A stretch of 64,000 nucleotides of DNA, from assembly GCA_013396755.1 (NCBI GenBank), contig VWZF01002523.1:792975-856974 (forward strand). Reading direction: 5' to 3'. Origin of the DNA: Sclerurus mexicanus. Lineage: Eukaryota > Chordata > Aves > Passeriformes > Furnariidae. Positions within the stretch are counted from its first letter, which is position 1. The number at the start of each line of letters is the position of its first letter. Below, piece after piece: positions 41,201 through 53,200 of this stretch. The notes below the pieces were generated by a model. The model ran no database searches. It saw nothing but the letters and a program-made list of their open reading frames with translations, and was not told the origin of the DNA. The position numbers and the translations under genes were made by a program.

Positions 41201-44200
41201 GCTGCTCCAGTCTATCCTCAACATCTTCTGGCTCACTGACAGGGAACAATTCACTCCAGACTCAGAATCTATTCTTAGCCCAACTAGGTTATTCTACATT
41301 AACGAGTATATTGGTACACCTGGTAATTAGCCAGCATTTAGCAGGTGCTGTACTGACCAACTGCGGTGGTCAGTACCCTCATGCTTTGTTTCAGACCCAT
41401 CACAACACTGAAGGCCTGAGCATGCAACCACACACAAGTCAGAGGCATGAGTGCAGCTCAGTCTCATGCCTTCAGCCTTTTTTGGGCAAGAATGTGACAC
41501 AGCTCTGCTAGCTCAGGGTTCTGCATCCCAAGTCAGAGATCTCCTGCTCAGGTCCACAGTGCTGTGATTGACCCACACATCAGTGCCCACAAAAAGCCCT
41601 TTCAGAACAGGTTTGAGTATATCTATGTGTGCTGCAGTCAGTGCCCTTGGGCCCTGAGGAATCAATTTGTTTCCTGTAGTTCTGTTTCTTTAATTCTTGC
41701 AAGGACTCTTTCCACACTGGGTATTACTGGCCTTTCCAGAGAGACAGTTCTGCCTTGCCCAGCCCTGCCACTACTTCTGCAGCTTCCAACCACACCATCT
41801 TCTGCCTTAGCACATATTTCCTGCCTGTTTCTACCACCTCTTCAAAACTCTGCCTGCCTGTCAGCAATTCCTACCCCTGTGCTCAGGTGGCAGGGCAGCA
41901 GAACATCTGCAAAGGGAACAAGGAAGCGCTGAGGTGAAGTTACAGCCCATTCACACTATCCCAAGCTCACAAACAGTCCTTCCCATTCTTACAACACACA
42001 TTAGGGCTCCAACAAAACCAGAATGGAGAGGTGAGTACAAAACCAACATTTGATCTGTGCTGACACCCTGCATGGTCTTTCTCTGGCCCAGCAAAAGCTG
42101 TCTCACACTTACTTTAACTTTGGCTTTGGAGTGCTCAAGACACTGTCATCATCCTCCATTTCTGGCCCACTGTCACTGGGGTTCTCTATATCCAGCGTGT
42201 CATACAGAAGGTCCAAATCCTCCTCCACCTCTGGAACGTGCTCTGCTGGGTCCTGCTCTGAATCCAGAACCTACACACAGGACAGAAACAGGTATCACTG
42301 CCCCTGTTAGGAGCCAGACCAATCCCACATCACCTGTACTCCCCCCAGGACCACAATACACCAGCCCTGGAAGTAAGATTCTACTCCTGGTGCTCGGATA
42401 CTATATCCAACAGGAACACCAGGTATATGAGAAATGCTTAGTTTGGATCAAACTTGTCAGTGTCTGGTTTAGTAGGCATTTCCTATTGGATTAGGCATCC
42501 AGGAGCAAGCCATTTAACCATAAGTTATGTTCATTATTCAACCACATTCTATAAAAAACGCTTTTAAAAAGGCCCCAAAAGAGTCCTGTTATTCTTAGGA
42601 CCAGGACAAAATTCCAACATTCCCAACAGTGTAAGCTGTCTTGGGTTTTACTGAAAAAGTTGCCCTGACACCTCCTGATTTAATACCCAAAAATGTCCAC
42701 AGGAGGCGCCTGAAACCTGGATGAGGATCCACTGCCTCCTACATACATGACAGAAGAGAACAGACAGCTCACATGCATTGCTTCACATATACCCCAGAGT
42801 AAGTAGGGAGCTGTGCCCAGTTCAGAGCTTGCTTTTTGAGTGGCAGCTCTGGAAAAGCAGCAGCTCAGCTGTCTGAGCCCTTAGCTATGGGTGCTGACTC
42901 TGCTGAGCTAACTTGGGAAGAACAGCAAAGCTAACAGGACTGTTTGGAAGCGTAAGGAAGCACGAGGAGTTACTCACTCTTTCCCACAAGCCGCAAAAAT
43001 CAACACACACAGCCATACAGCCAACTGAGTTGTTAACTGTTTTTATAATAGATACTTAATGTTACACAGGGGTTCTGGATCTGTTTCATCATTTTCAGCT
43101 GTGACCAACCAGCTGACTTCTGTGAATCTGTGCTCCCTATCCAAGTTTTTCATGTCTTGCCTGGCTGTTCTAGTAAGATGATCAAACAGGCTGGTATTTA
43201 ACTTCACAAGCAATATACACCATAGGCTATTTGACTTTGAAAGGGTCAAAGATAATTTCAAAGCAGTCTGCAAAACTAATGGGTACACACATGGCTGCCA
43301 AAATCTGCTTTTGATAAAACTTGATCTAGAAAATGTTTGCTGACATTTAGGAGTTGGCTCTCAAGCCTCCATGCAAGGCCAGGGTGTAAGGAAAGGTCGC
43401 ATCCACTGCAGACTTGAAAATGCAATGAAAGGAACCATGGGGAAACTGGAATGTGGTTCTGAAGACTAAAACAAGATGCACCAAGCAGAGGGCAACATAC
43501 AAGACAGGAAGGCTTACAGAATGAATTACTCACCTCATCAGACACTTTAAACCTCTTCAGCAATGCTACAACCTTCTGCTTGAAGTTTTGTTGCTGCAAG
43601 TTAAAGACACTTTTACATAAGTAAAGCATTAAGTGAACTGTTTTCTCCCAGCCTGCAAGAAGCCCAGAGACACCCCACACTGGTGCTCTAGCTGCTGCCT
43701 CAAATCAAACAACTCCTGGCACCACAGACACATCTCTGCTGTTCTTACATTGAAATCAGCTTTTCCACACCTATCATCATTTCATTCCTGCATTACCACA
43801 AACTAGGTCTCACTCCACCAAGCAATATAAATCTACTGGCCCTGACAGATGGCACACCACTCTTCATTGGACACACAGTGGATAACAAATCATTTTATCT
43901 GCCAGATCACCTCCTGTACCTGTTCAATATTATCTTTGGCAAACATTTGACCATCAGTTTTTCTGATTCTTAACAAGGGTGAGCCAACACAGGTATCTAC
44001 CCACTACCCAAAGAACAAATACAATTTTTACCACCTTTTTTTTTTTTTCATCCTGTCAGGTTCATTAATTTGACAAGCAGCACTGGAGAAAAGTTGTGGG
44101 GCTTGTCCTTAGCTCTTGTCTGTATCACAAAAACAATTTCCAAGTCACAGCCCCAGATCCTGGACACTAGCAAGCACCAAGTCCAAAACAGCACAAGCCA

Positions 44201-47200
44201 AACCACTGCACTTGTGTGTTTGCTTGCCCCCAAGAGCCTTCTCTTTTGCAGGATGAAACAGCTGAGACTTACCCTGAGCAGCCCAGCCCTTCTCTGCCTG
44301 TCACTGACCAACCCAATATGCACAGTCTGAAGAAAAGAAAGATGAGAAGGCTCAGGTTTAAGTGCTGGTACAGAGCATTTGAGGTGACACCCCTGTGTAA
44401 GAAGGAAAGGGATGAGAAAATGCCTGGCACCAGGACACTCTTGGGTGAAGAATGTTGCTCATTTGCTGGTTCTCCTGTATCTCACATCAGCTCTCCTTGC
44501 AAGTCCAACTGCTTGCCCCCACTCTGGCCTCAGACACTTCATACAAACCTGCATCTTCAAAATTACTCCTTTAGCTCTGAACTCATCCTGCAAGCTGCAG
44601 CTATCTCCCAGACAGCTGAAGAGTAGGTGAAATAAATGCACCAGACTCTTCAAAGACTGCCTTATTTCTGTCCCCAATGCACCTGTGAGGCCAAGATCTT
44701 CTCATGAGAGTGACATTTTCCTCTGGTTCAGGACATCAAGCAAAACCATCCATCACACAGACCAGCCTGGACCAGCTGGGCAGTTTGCGGAGGGAGAACA
44801 CAGCATGCAGCAGCTAAGTCCACTAGGCAAGAGTTGCTTGCTGTCCTGAATGGTTTGACAGAGAAGGGATTTGGTTTGGAGCTGGGTTGATGTCAACTTA
44901 AGTGGCAGCACCAAACTGACATCTGCACCAGTCACACACAGTGGAGATTCACTATCAGTTCAGAGGTCAGGGCTAGAATACACATTCCTATTATGAGCTG
45001 CTTCCTTAATAATCAAGTGGTGGATTTTATCCTAGCTGGTCACTGATGCTTCAAAACAATACCCAGACACCAAGAATATGAACTAGCACACTCCTGATCT
45101 CACAGAAAGGATCTTTATAGTGTCAGATTCAGGTCAAAACAGGGTTTATTTCAGACTTTATAAAAACATGGATTTCAGAAATAGCCTTACAAGTGGTACA
45201 ATGATCTCCAAACTTACTCCTAAGACCAAAACCAAACCTAACACATCCCAGTGATTCCAAGTTATTGTCATTATGGATATGCATAAACCCCTGTGCAAGC
45301 AGAAAGCTGCATTATGGCCTGGTCAAGCACAACTCCCTGTTCAACACAAGTGCAGCATTGCAGGCACATTCATGCTTGTGTGAGGGGGTGGATAGCTGCA
45401 TGCATCTTTCCAAAGCTTCTATATATATATATATAATATCCAACTATTTCTTTTGCCTCAGTACCACATGCAACACCTCACATTTGTCTGTCAAACTCCA
45501 GGCCCTACCTAAGCTATTTAATTTTGAAACCTTCCCACTGGCCTCTCCCATGCAGAGCACATATAGAAGAGATTTCCTTCACTTACAGCTACTTTCAGGA
45601 CTTACATGAGCATGGATCCTGCACTGGCTTCTTCGATGGGGGTGGAAATTCATACACTTACATGATTTTGGAGCTCCTTAACGTTGTAGCCAAAGGACAC
45701 TCAAGAAAGCACATGCACACACCTTGGATGGTCCCACTCCCTGAACTGGCTGCTTTTGCTAGCTCTTTGCATGCTGTCATTATGAACCCAGGCTCTCTGC
45801 TGGGCCAGCATGTCTAGCACTGCTGCTCCCATAAGCCACATGCACTGCACATCCTGGCCAAACCCCATCAGTGTTAGTAAAACTAATTTCCACCGACCCT
45901 GGTTATGGACGTCGTTCTTACTATCGATCTCCGCTGCTTCTTGGGCTTCCCCAGCTCGTACTCATCATCATCCAAATCCTGAACAGAAAGAGGATTCCTG
46001 TGTTACCTTTGTGATTCTGTGACACAGAAGCATTCAAGTAATAAAAATGTTTCTTCTATGAAGATGACCCTGCTGCTCTGTCTCCCAGGCATTCAGCATT
46101 TGCCTTAATTGTAGTTATGATGGTAGAGGGAAAAGGAAGGGAACCAGGTCTGCAGACAGGAATAACAGCTTGGAGAAGCAAAACAGCCCTACTTTTACAT
46201 TCAAGGAAGAAGGACAGTCACAGCCCATTTTGGTGGGTTCCTCTCTCACTACCCTCCCAGAGGTGGAAGGCAGGTGATGCCAGAGTCTGAAAGTAAACAA
46301 GACCCAAACTCAAAAGCATCTCACCAGTGGCTTCTCTGTAACGACCTATTTTGCAAAAGGTATTAGAGACTAAAGACTGCCACAGACCCCACTGGTCCTT
46401 TAATTACAGTTGGGGATCCAGTTTGGCTCTTTGAATTCAGTCAGCGCTACAGAAGCAATTGAGTGATGCCTTGACCATTAAGCAGAGAAATACAAGGATA
46501 CTAATATTTTTTAAGGGAGTTCAAGTTCAAACACGTGAACAGATAAATCACAGCATCACAGAAGAAATGGGATGTTGTGCAGGCCTTCTCCACTGCAGCT
46601 AAACACTTGGTAACAGTCTCACACTGGCATGGTTTAGCTAAAGAAGCAAACTTTTAGTTTCAAGCATGAGCTGAGAGTGTACACGCTCTATTGAGCTCAC
46701 AGGGATAAACCATGCCCTAAACAGTACCTGGCCCTGTACGGCATCATCACTGGCCTCCTGCTCAGAAGAGAAGCTCTCGTACTCTTCCTCGGAATAGTTG
46801 TCTGAAAGGGAAGGAAAGAGGGGAGAGATCCTGTGAAACTCCTTTAAGGTGAGGGCACGGTCTCATCTCAGGAGCAGAGAAGGCCAACTAAATTACAACT
46901 CAAGAAAGGAGGCACAGAAGAAATAAAACTAGCAGGCATTTCTCCATGCTAGAACCAGTGAGATGGAAACTGTCTGGGGGTAAGGAACAAGGAGAAACAC
47001 ATCCAGCAAGAAGGAAGGATAGATAAGGCTTCACACACCACCTCCATTTACCCTGGAAAGAACCACCTGGTAGACAGCAGCAAATAAAGGGGTTTCTCCA
47101 CAGAGGAAATTATTTTTCCCCCTAACATGGGCAAAACTGACTTAAAGGAGCAAGCAAAACATGACAGGAGAGTCTAAATCCTTTACTGAAATGACACTTT

Positions 47201-50200
47201 AGGTGAGCTGCCTGGACTTGGGCAATGACAACCAAGCACCTTTGTGCCCTACCTTCAACAGGTCACTCTTGTAGCACTGAGCAGAGGGCTGGTGCCACAT
47301 AAGATCACCACAAGTAGAAACCCAGTGTCTTCCCTACACAGCGCACAACACAATGGATTTACATTCATGAAACCAGACCATCTACACTTCTTAAACCAGG
47401 CCCTCATCCACAGCAAAACATGTTGCAGGTTTGCAGGTCCCACCTAAAGTTAATGAGATTTATTGTGGAATACTCAAAAGAAAATGAAGATGGAAGAGGA
47501 GCTTAAATGTGAATCTTCTGAACACAACAGTGTTATCCAGGTGAGAAGCTACAGGTCCTCAACCTGTCCACCAGTGATGCTGGGAGAGCGTTGGTGAGAA
47601 CAGAGCTAACCCTTGCTGGCTCAAACCTGGTGTGGCATGGAGGAGAAGCTTTGACAATTCAATCTCCCACTCCTGTCACACTCCCTTGCTTGCACAGCAA
47701 CACGTCTGCAAAGTGGGTTTTCTTTGCATTAATCAGTTACAGACACAGCAACTTATGCAAACCAGCTCTCCTTTGTCCCAGGAACATCTAAGCCCAGGCG
47801 GGGTTTAACTCCAGCTAGTTCAAGACGACACAATTGTCCTCAGAGCATGTGGTAGTACTCTTACCTGTAGACTTGATTTTCTGGCTGGCCTGCATGGTGC
47901 TGTCTTCGTGGTCGATTGGCTGGCTTGACAAGGAGAAGATCCAGATTTCTGCTACCTTCACTGCAGCCTCTTTGATGTTGCTGAAAAGGCTCAGAACCTG
48001 GCCACCTTCTGTTGGGTGCTGCATGACCTGAGACAGAAATTAAGCAGTACAAATCTGCATTTAAATGTATTTACACTTGCATCTTTTGCATACTACAAGA
48101 GTTACTTATGTTAATAGTTACTCCACATTTCCAAGAACAGAAGAAAGCCAAGACTCTGCAACCACAGGAGCCACTTGCAGGCAATACACAGTGCTAGTTG
48201 AGATTTTGCCTGACTGCTAATGAAAGCAATGGAAGGAAAAAAATCCATTCTGAGCTTAACAGTTGATTGGTTCATCCTTGAAGCACAGCACTTTACTACC
48301 TCATTACTATGTATTAGTTTCCATGGCACAGCACTGATTTCAATTATCAAGTTACCTACCTTATGAACACCTAATTAAGGAACGTAATTTTGTCTTAAAG
48401 CCCAGCAAAACAGCCAGTAAAGGCAAAAAATCTTGGTGATATACAGATGAAAAGTTCTTCCTAAAGACAAAGAACCCTGCTCCAGAGAGCTGATACATGA
48501 ATCTCAGAGGAATTGGCCACCCCAGCGATAATGAAGCAGTAGGTTATGAAAAACAAGACAATGGTGGAGCCAGATTGACATCTCCGTGCAGGTTTCTCCT
48601 TCCTTTGCCACTCACATGGCTCTCTCCAGAATGTAAATCTTCTGTTTTTCTCTTGTCCCCCAAGAGTCAGCAAGTACATCCTCAAACTTGCACCTCAGCT
48701 TTCCAACACACAACAGGCTGCTTTGTCAGCTCCTCACGGGGCTCTAAACAGACCTGGGCTGATGAGGAACACATGGCCCTGCTCTCAAACTCTGCTCAGA
48801 CCCGCAACTCCAATTCCCTGCTTTGTTTCAACAGCTACAAGAACTATTTTTTCCATTTTTTTAAGAAATGAATCAGTGGAGTTTAGGGGTCATTATCCTA
48901 CAAACTNTCCTGAAGACTTCAATTTCATAAATATTCCAGATGAGCTGGAGAGCAACTATTTCCTAATATGGTGCACCTTGGAACACTTTTGACCTTCTGA
49001 CCTCAGTCAGCTGACACTACAAAGAGACATAAGAAAAACCACATGCAGCAGCAGCAAATGCCCAAGCGAACCTAGAAGTTCACTGATGGCTCTAATTAAT
49101 GGGCCCACATGTTTTCTGCCTTACAGCAGTATTTAATTTCTAGTTCTTCAACAAATCAAACATAGTATAGAAAAAATATTAGCTGCAACACCACAAACTT
49201 GGCCAGTTCAAATGAGGAGTTCACCATTTACTGCAAGACTGAGGGAAGCTGAACTCAGACAAGAGAAGTCGTCTTTATAATGAATTAATACACTAATAAC
49301 TCACCACAGCATAGCACCAGCTTATTTTGGATAAAGATTATTTGTTGACAGAATAGAGTGTGATGAAAAATACTGGTATTAAGCTGAACTTGCTATTGCT
49401 AAGCCTATCCCTAAATACTCAGAAACAGCAGAGATTAAGCAGGGCAAGAAATAATGAAGCATGGAGCTACACCACTCAGAAAGCCTTAATGAATAATTTA
49501 TCCATACTTGATTCCAGAATTAATATAATCATTTACTTCTCATGAATCGAACTCCACCAACATTACCAACAGCCATGAAATAAGAATGGCAAAAGGTGTT
49601 TCAAACAAAATGGGAGAAATTACTTAATCCTGAGCTCCCATACTGTGGCACTGAGAAGCACAGCAAACCCTGCTTTAACTTAACTATTTCTCAGGGTTTG
49701 AAGGCTTGCCCAAGTAACCCTATCTTTCTTGTCCTGCACTTTTGATCTGGAACCCCTAACTCTAAGAGAGCCACAAAACAATAATAAACCCCTCACAGGG
49801 CCATAAGGTAGCCTTGTGAAAGCTTTAGCTCTCAAGACACAATGCAGAAAACGCTCAATATTATTACTCAGTAGTAAAACCTGTTTAAAATATTACCCTG
49901 TGAATATTGATTACAGCTATTGAGACAGCTATGTGAAATCCCGCCAGGCACTTCTCAATGAGGAAAATTACAACAATGGATTTGAAGAGAAGGGAAAACA
50001 TCCACCTCTGTAAACAGAGACCATGTCAACTGCAGCTCACCTCAGCCATGTTGATAGACCCCACAGCCAGGGTCTTGTAGCCTAAAATGGTTCGGTTCTT
50101 GTATCTCTTCCGCCGCTGCAGCATGATCTGAAGCTTGTTGCCTTCTCTCTTCAAGAAGTGAGGGTACTGCAGTGGGAAACAAAGGAAAAGTTCATTATGT

Positions 50201-53200
50201 TTCTTGACAGTGTCTCCTGAGCTGCCTGATCCACAAGTAACCTTCATTCCCAGGGATTAACTCTAGGGCTTTTAGAAGTGCCTACAGCAAACTCACACTC
50301 AGTGGACAGTTCTTTGTTAACCCCCAGAAGATTTCAGGTCTACCCAAACAGCTCAGCCAAGCACACCACAAACACTGTCCAGGGGCACAGAGGAGCTGTT
50401 TGGTTTGGGAAGGGCTGAACCCAAGCATGGTTCCAGGGAGATGAGCAGCCTCCAGGAGATTTTTCCCAACAGCTAAATGGAGCCTGTCCAGAACTGGAGC
50501 CCCAGAGGTGCCTCCTGGAGCATAGGCTGCCCTGCAAACAGTGGCCAAACAGGACATTCCCAAGCAAAGGCTGCTTCCATCGCAGGCAAGACCTATTTTT
50601 CTTTTTCCTTGGAACATTACAAAAATAACTTCCTGCCCATCAAAACACTTGACAAATACAAAATGCCACCAGAAACCCCTGAGATATTAATTTGCAGTCC
50701 AGAGCAAGCCCAACTGCTCCACAGGGAGCTGGGAGCAGTGGCCACAGAAACAAGAAGAATACTAATTAGCTGATTGCTCTGCAAGGGCAAGATCTACTTG
50801 CCCTAGGAAGCAGTCCTGCAGAGGAGAGGAACAGCACTCCACATAATTAAAAGACAACCTCAAAACACACAGAGCCTGTGACTTTAGAGATGCGCAACAT
50901 GCCTAAACATGGATGGAAGGAAGTTATCAGAGGGAAGCAGCAAGAGGGGCTCAAAAAGTCAGAAGCACCTTTCACATTCACATTTACCATCTCCTTGCTT
51001 CTTGGGCCCTTCCATGTGCTGGAAGGGCAGCAGGAAAGAAGGACTCCTTGCTCTCAGCTTTTACTTTGTGGCCCATCACCACTCTCAAATATATCTCAGG
51101 CATTAAATACAGACTGTATCTGGCTTAAGCTGCAGTTCTAGCTAGGAGTAGCTTCCAGCCATTGTCCAATTAAGTAACAACAAAAGTTGTCATAAAAATC
51201 CTGCTGTGGCCTTTTAAGAATGCTTCTCAAGCCTTACTGCATTCAAGACCACTGAACCTTCATGCAGTCAGAGACCAGCAGCACATCTCTGCTTTACGCT
51301 CACTCACCTCTTCCGAATGATCAGTGTCATGAACATCACTCTCCCCTATTCTGGCTCAGTTTTCAGCCCCATCAAGGGAAACAGAGTTAAAGGCAATGCT
51401 CTGCATCGTGCTGCAGCATTGCTCTGAGACCCAGAAAAAACCCCAACCATATTCCAAATTAATTCCAAAAAGATCTGCAGACTTGCTCCTTGCTGACCCA
51501 GGACTGTCAGAGAGAGACCTGGCTCATCTTACAGCTCTGCTCCCAACCATGGGAAAGCTGCAGCCATAGAACCCAGTTGTACATATTCCTGGCACATGGC
51601 TTGCTTATTCCTGTCCACGAAAGAGAGGATGCAGTCAACCCAGTCTGTGAGCTGCCTCAGGACAGAACAAGCCATCTGTGTATCTGCTTGGGCAGCTGCA
51701 GGGTTATCACCCATCTACAACAAAATCTTACCTGCTTCAGGTTTGCACAAGTCTGAGTAACAACCAGACTCACCTCATCACTTGAGCTTCTCTCCTTACC
51801 AGACCAAACCCCTGCAGTGAAGATCTAACCAGCAGTACCAAAACACAGATAATTGAGATTGCAGATATGAATGCTTCTGAGTGTCTGTCTGGCTCTGCTC
51901 TGTGTTCAAGATCCTCTCTCACTTGCAGCAAGCCAGCCTCTACTTACCTTACTTCCCTGCTCAGAAGGTAGCACCAGGGCAAGACACTTTGAGGAAAAGG
52001 GGAACCAGTGAAATGCAGTTGCTCCAATTCACAGCTATTTCTGTGACTCTAGAGACAGGAGTAACTATAAGTACACTGCTCCTGCTTCCCCAAATGGTGC
52101 CTCCTTCGGCATCTCCAAATCAGAGGTTCCCCTCATTTCTACTACTGTCCTCTGTCAGCCTGACACTCCATGCCACCCCCAGGGCTGCCATCCTCCAGTC
52201 CCTACTCATACAGAAAGCAACAAAAGGCAAAAAAAGAGCCATCCTGTTCTGCTCCAGTTTCTGCCACAGACACAACTTGAAGAAGATGGACTGCAGAAAG
52301 TCTTCATGTTCTTGGGCTCCAAAATCAGGACGCACAACGAGGAAGGTCCCCTAACACTGTGAACCAGCACCCAGCTTCAGGCCGTCCGTGCTATGAGGCA
52401 ATTCAGACAAGTTTGTGTTGTTGCACATGAGAACATGCTGGGGTTCTTCACCTCAGACCCACAGCGCATCCCTGCTCACTGCAAAGCAGCAAGTCCAGCG
52501 AGCACACATGTCCCAAGGCCGTGGCCCACCCTACCTGCAGCGAGAAGGTCAGTGCAAGCTCCGTCTCCACATGTCCACTCGGGGGCAATACAATCTCGTG
52601 AGACCGCAGGATGCGCTTGGAGCCCTGTATGGAAACAAAGTCCATCGGTGAATTCCCCAGAAGCCAGCCCTCACAACCCATTCCAGTCCTATTTACTGCA
52701 AACCAGGAAACGTTGTCAGGGACTACCACAGAGAAGTGAACGGATGGGTCTGACCTTGCACTTCTGTGAAATATTAATGAGATGAAAGGGAGATATTTGA
52801 CTAATAAAGATTTGGGCATATTTACTGTCCCTAACTGCAACAATGCAGCTTTTGTTCTGCCAAACCCCAGCACTGAAAAGCTGTGAGTCAATCCCCAGCC
52901 CTCGAGTTGAAGTCTCATATTTTCACGTCAGCCAATAGGTACACGGCTCATCATCTCCTGGGTCTGGAGGCTGCAGCATCACGCTTAAATCTCCAGTGTT
53001 AGCCATGACAGACTGGGCTTTTCTGTTGGTGCACACATCCCTCCCTGGGGAAAATGGAGACTTTAACCTGTTTAAACAATTGTGAGCAGTTGGGAATATA
53101 AAAAAAAAATCCACTAAGCATCTCAGTGGAGTCTGGAGACCTAACGTATCACAGGGCAACTCCAGATCAGCCCTGTGTGTGGGCTGCCATATATTAACAG

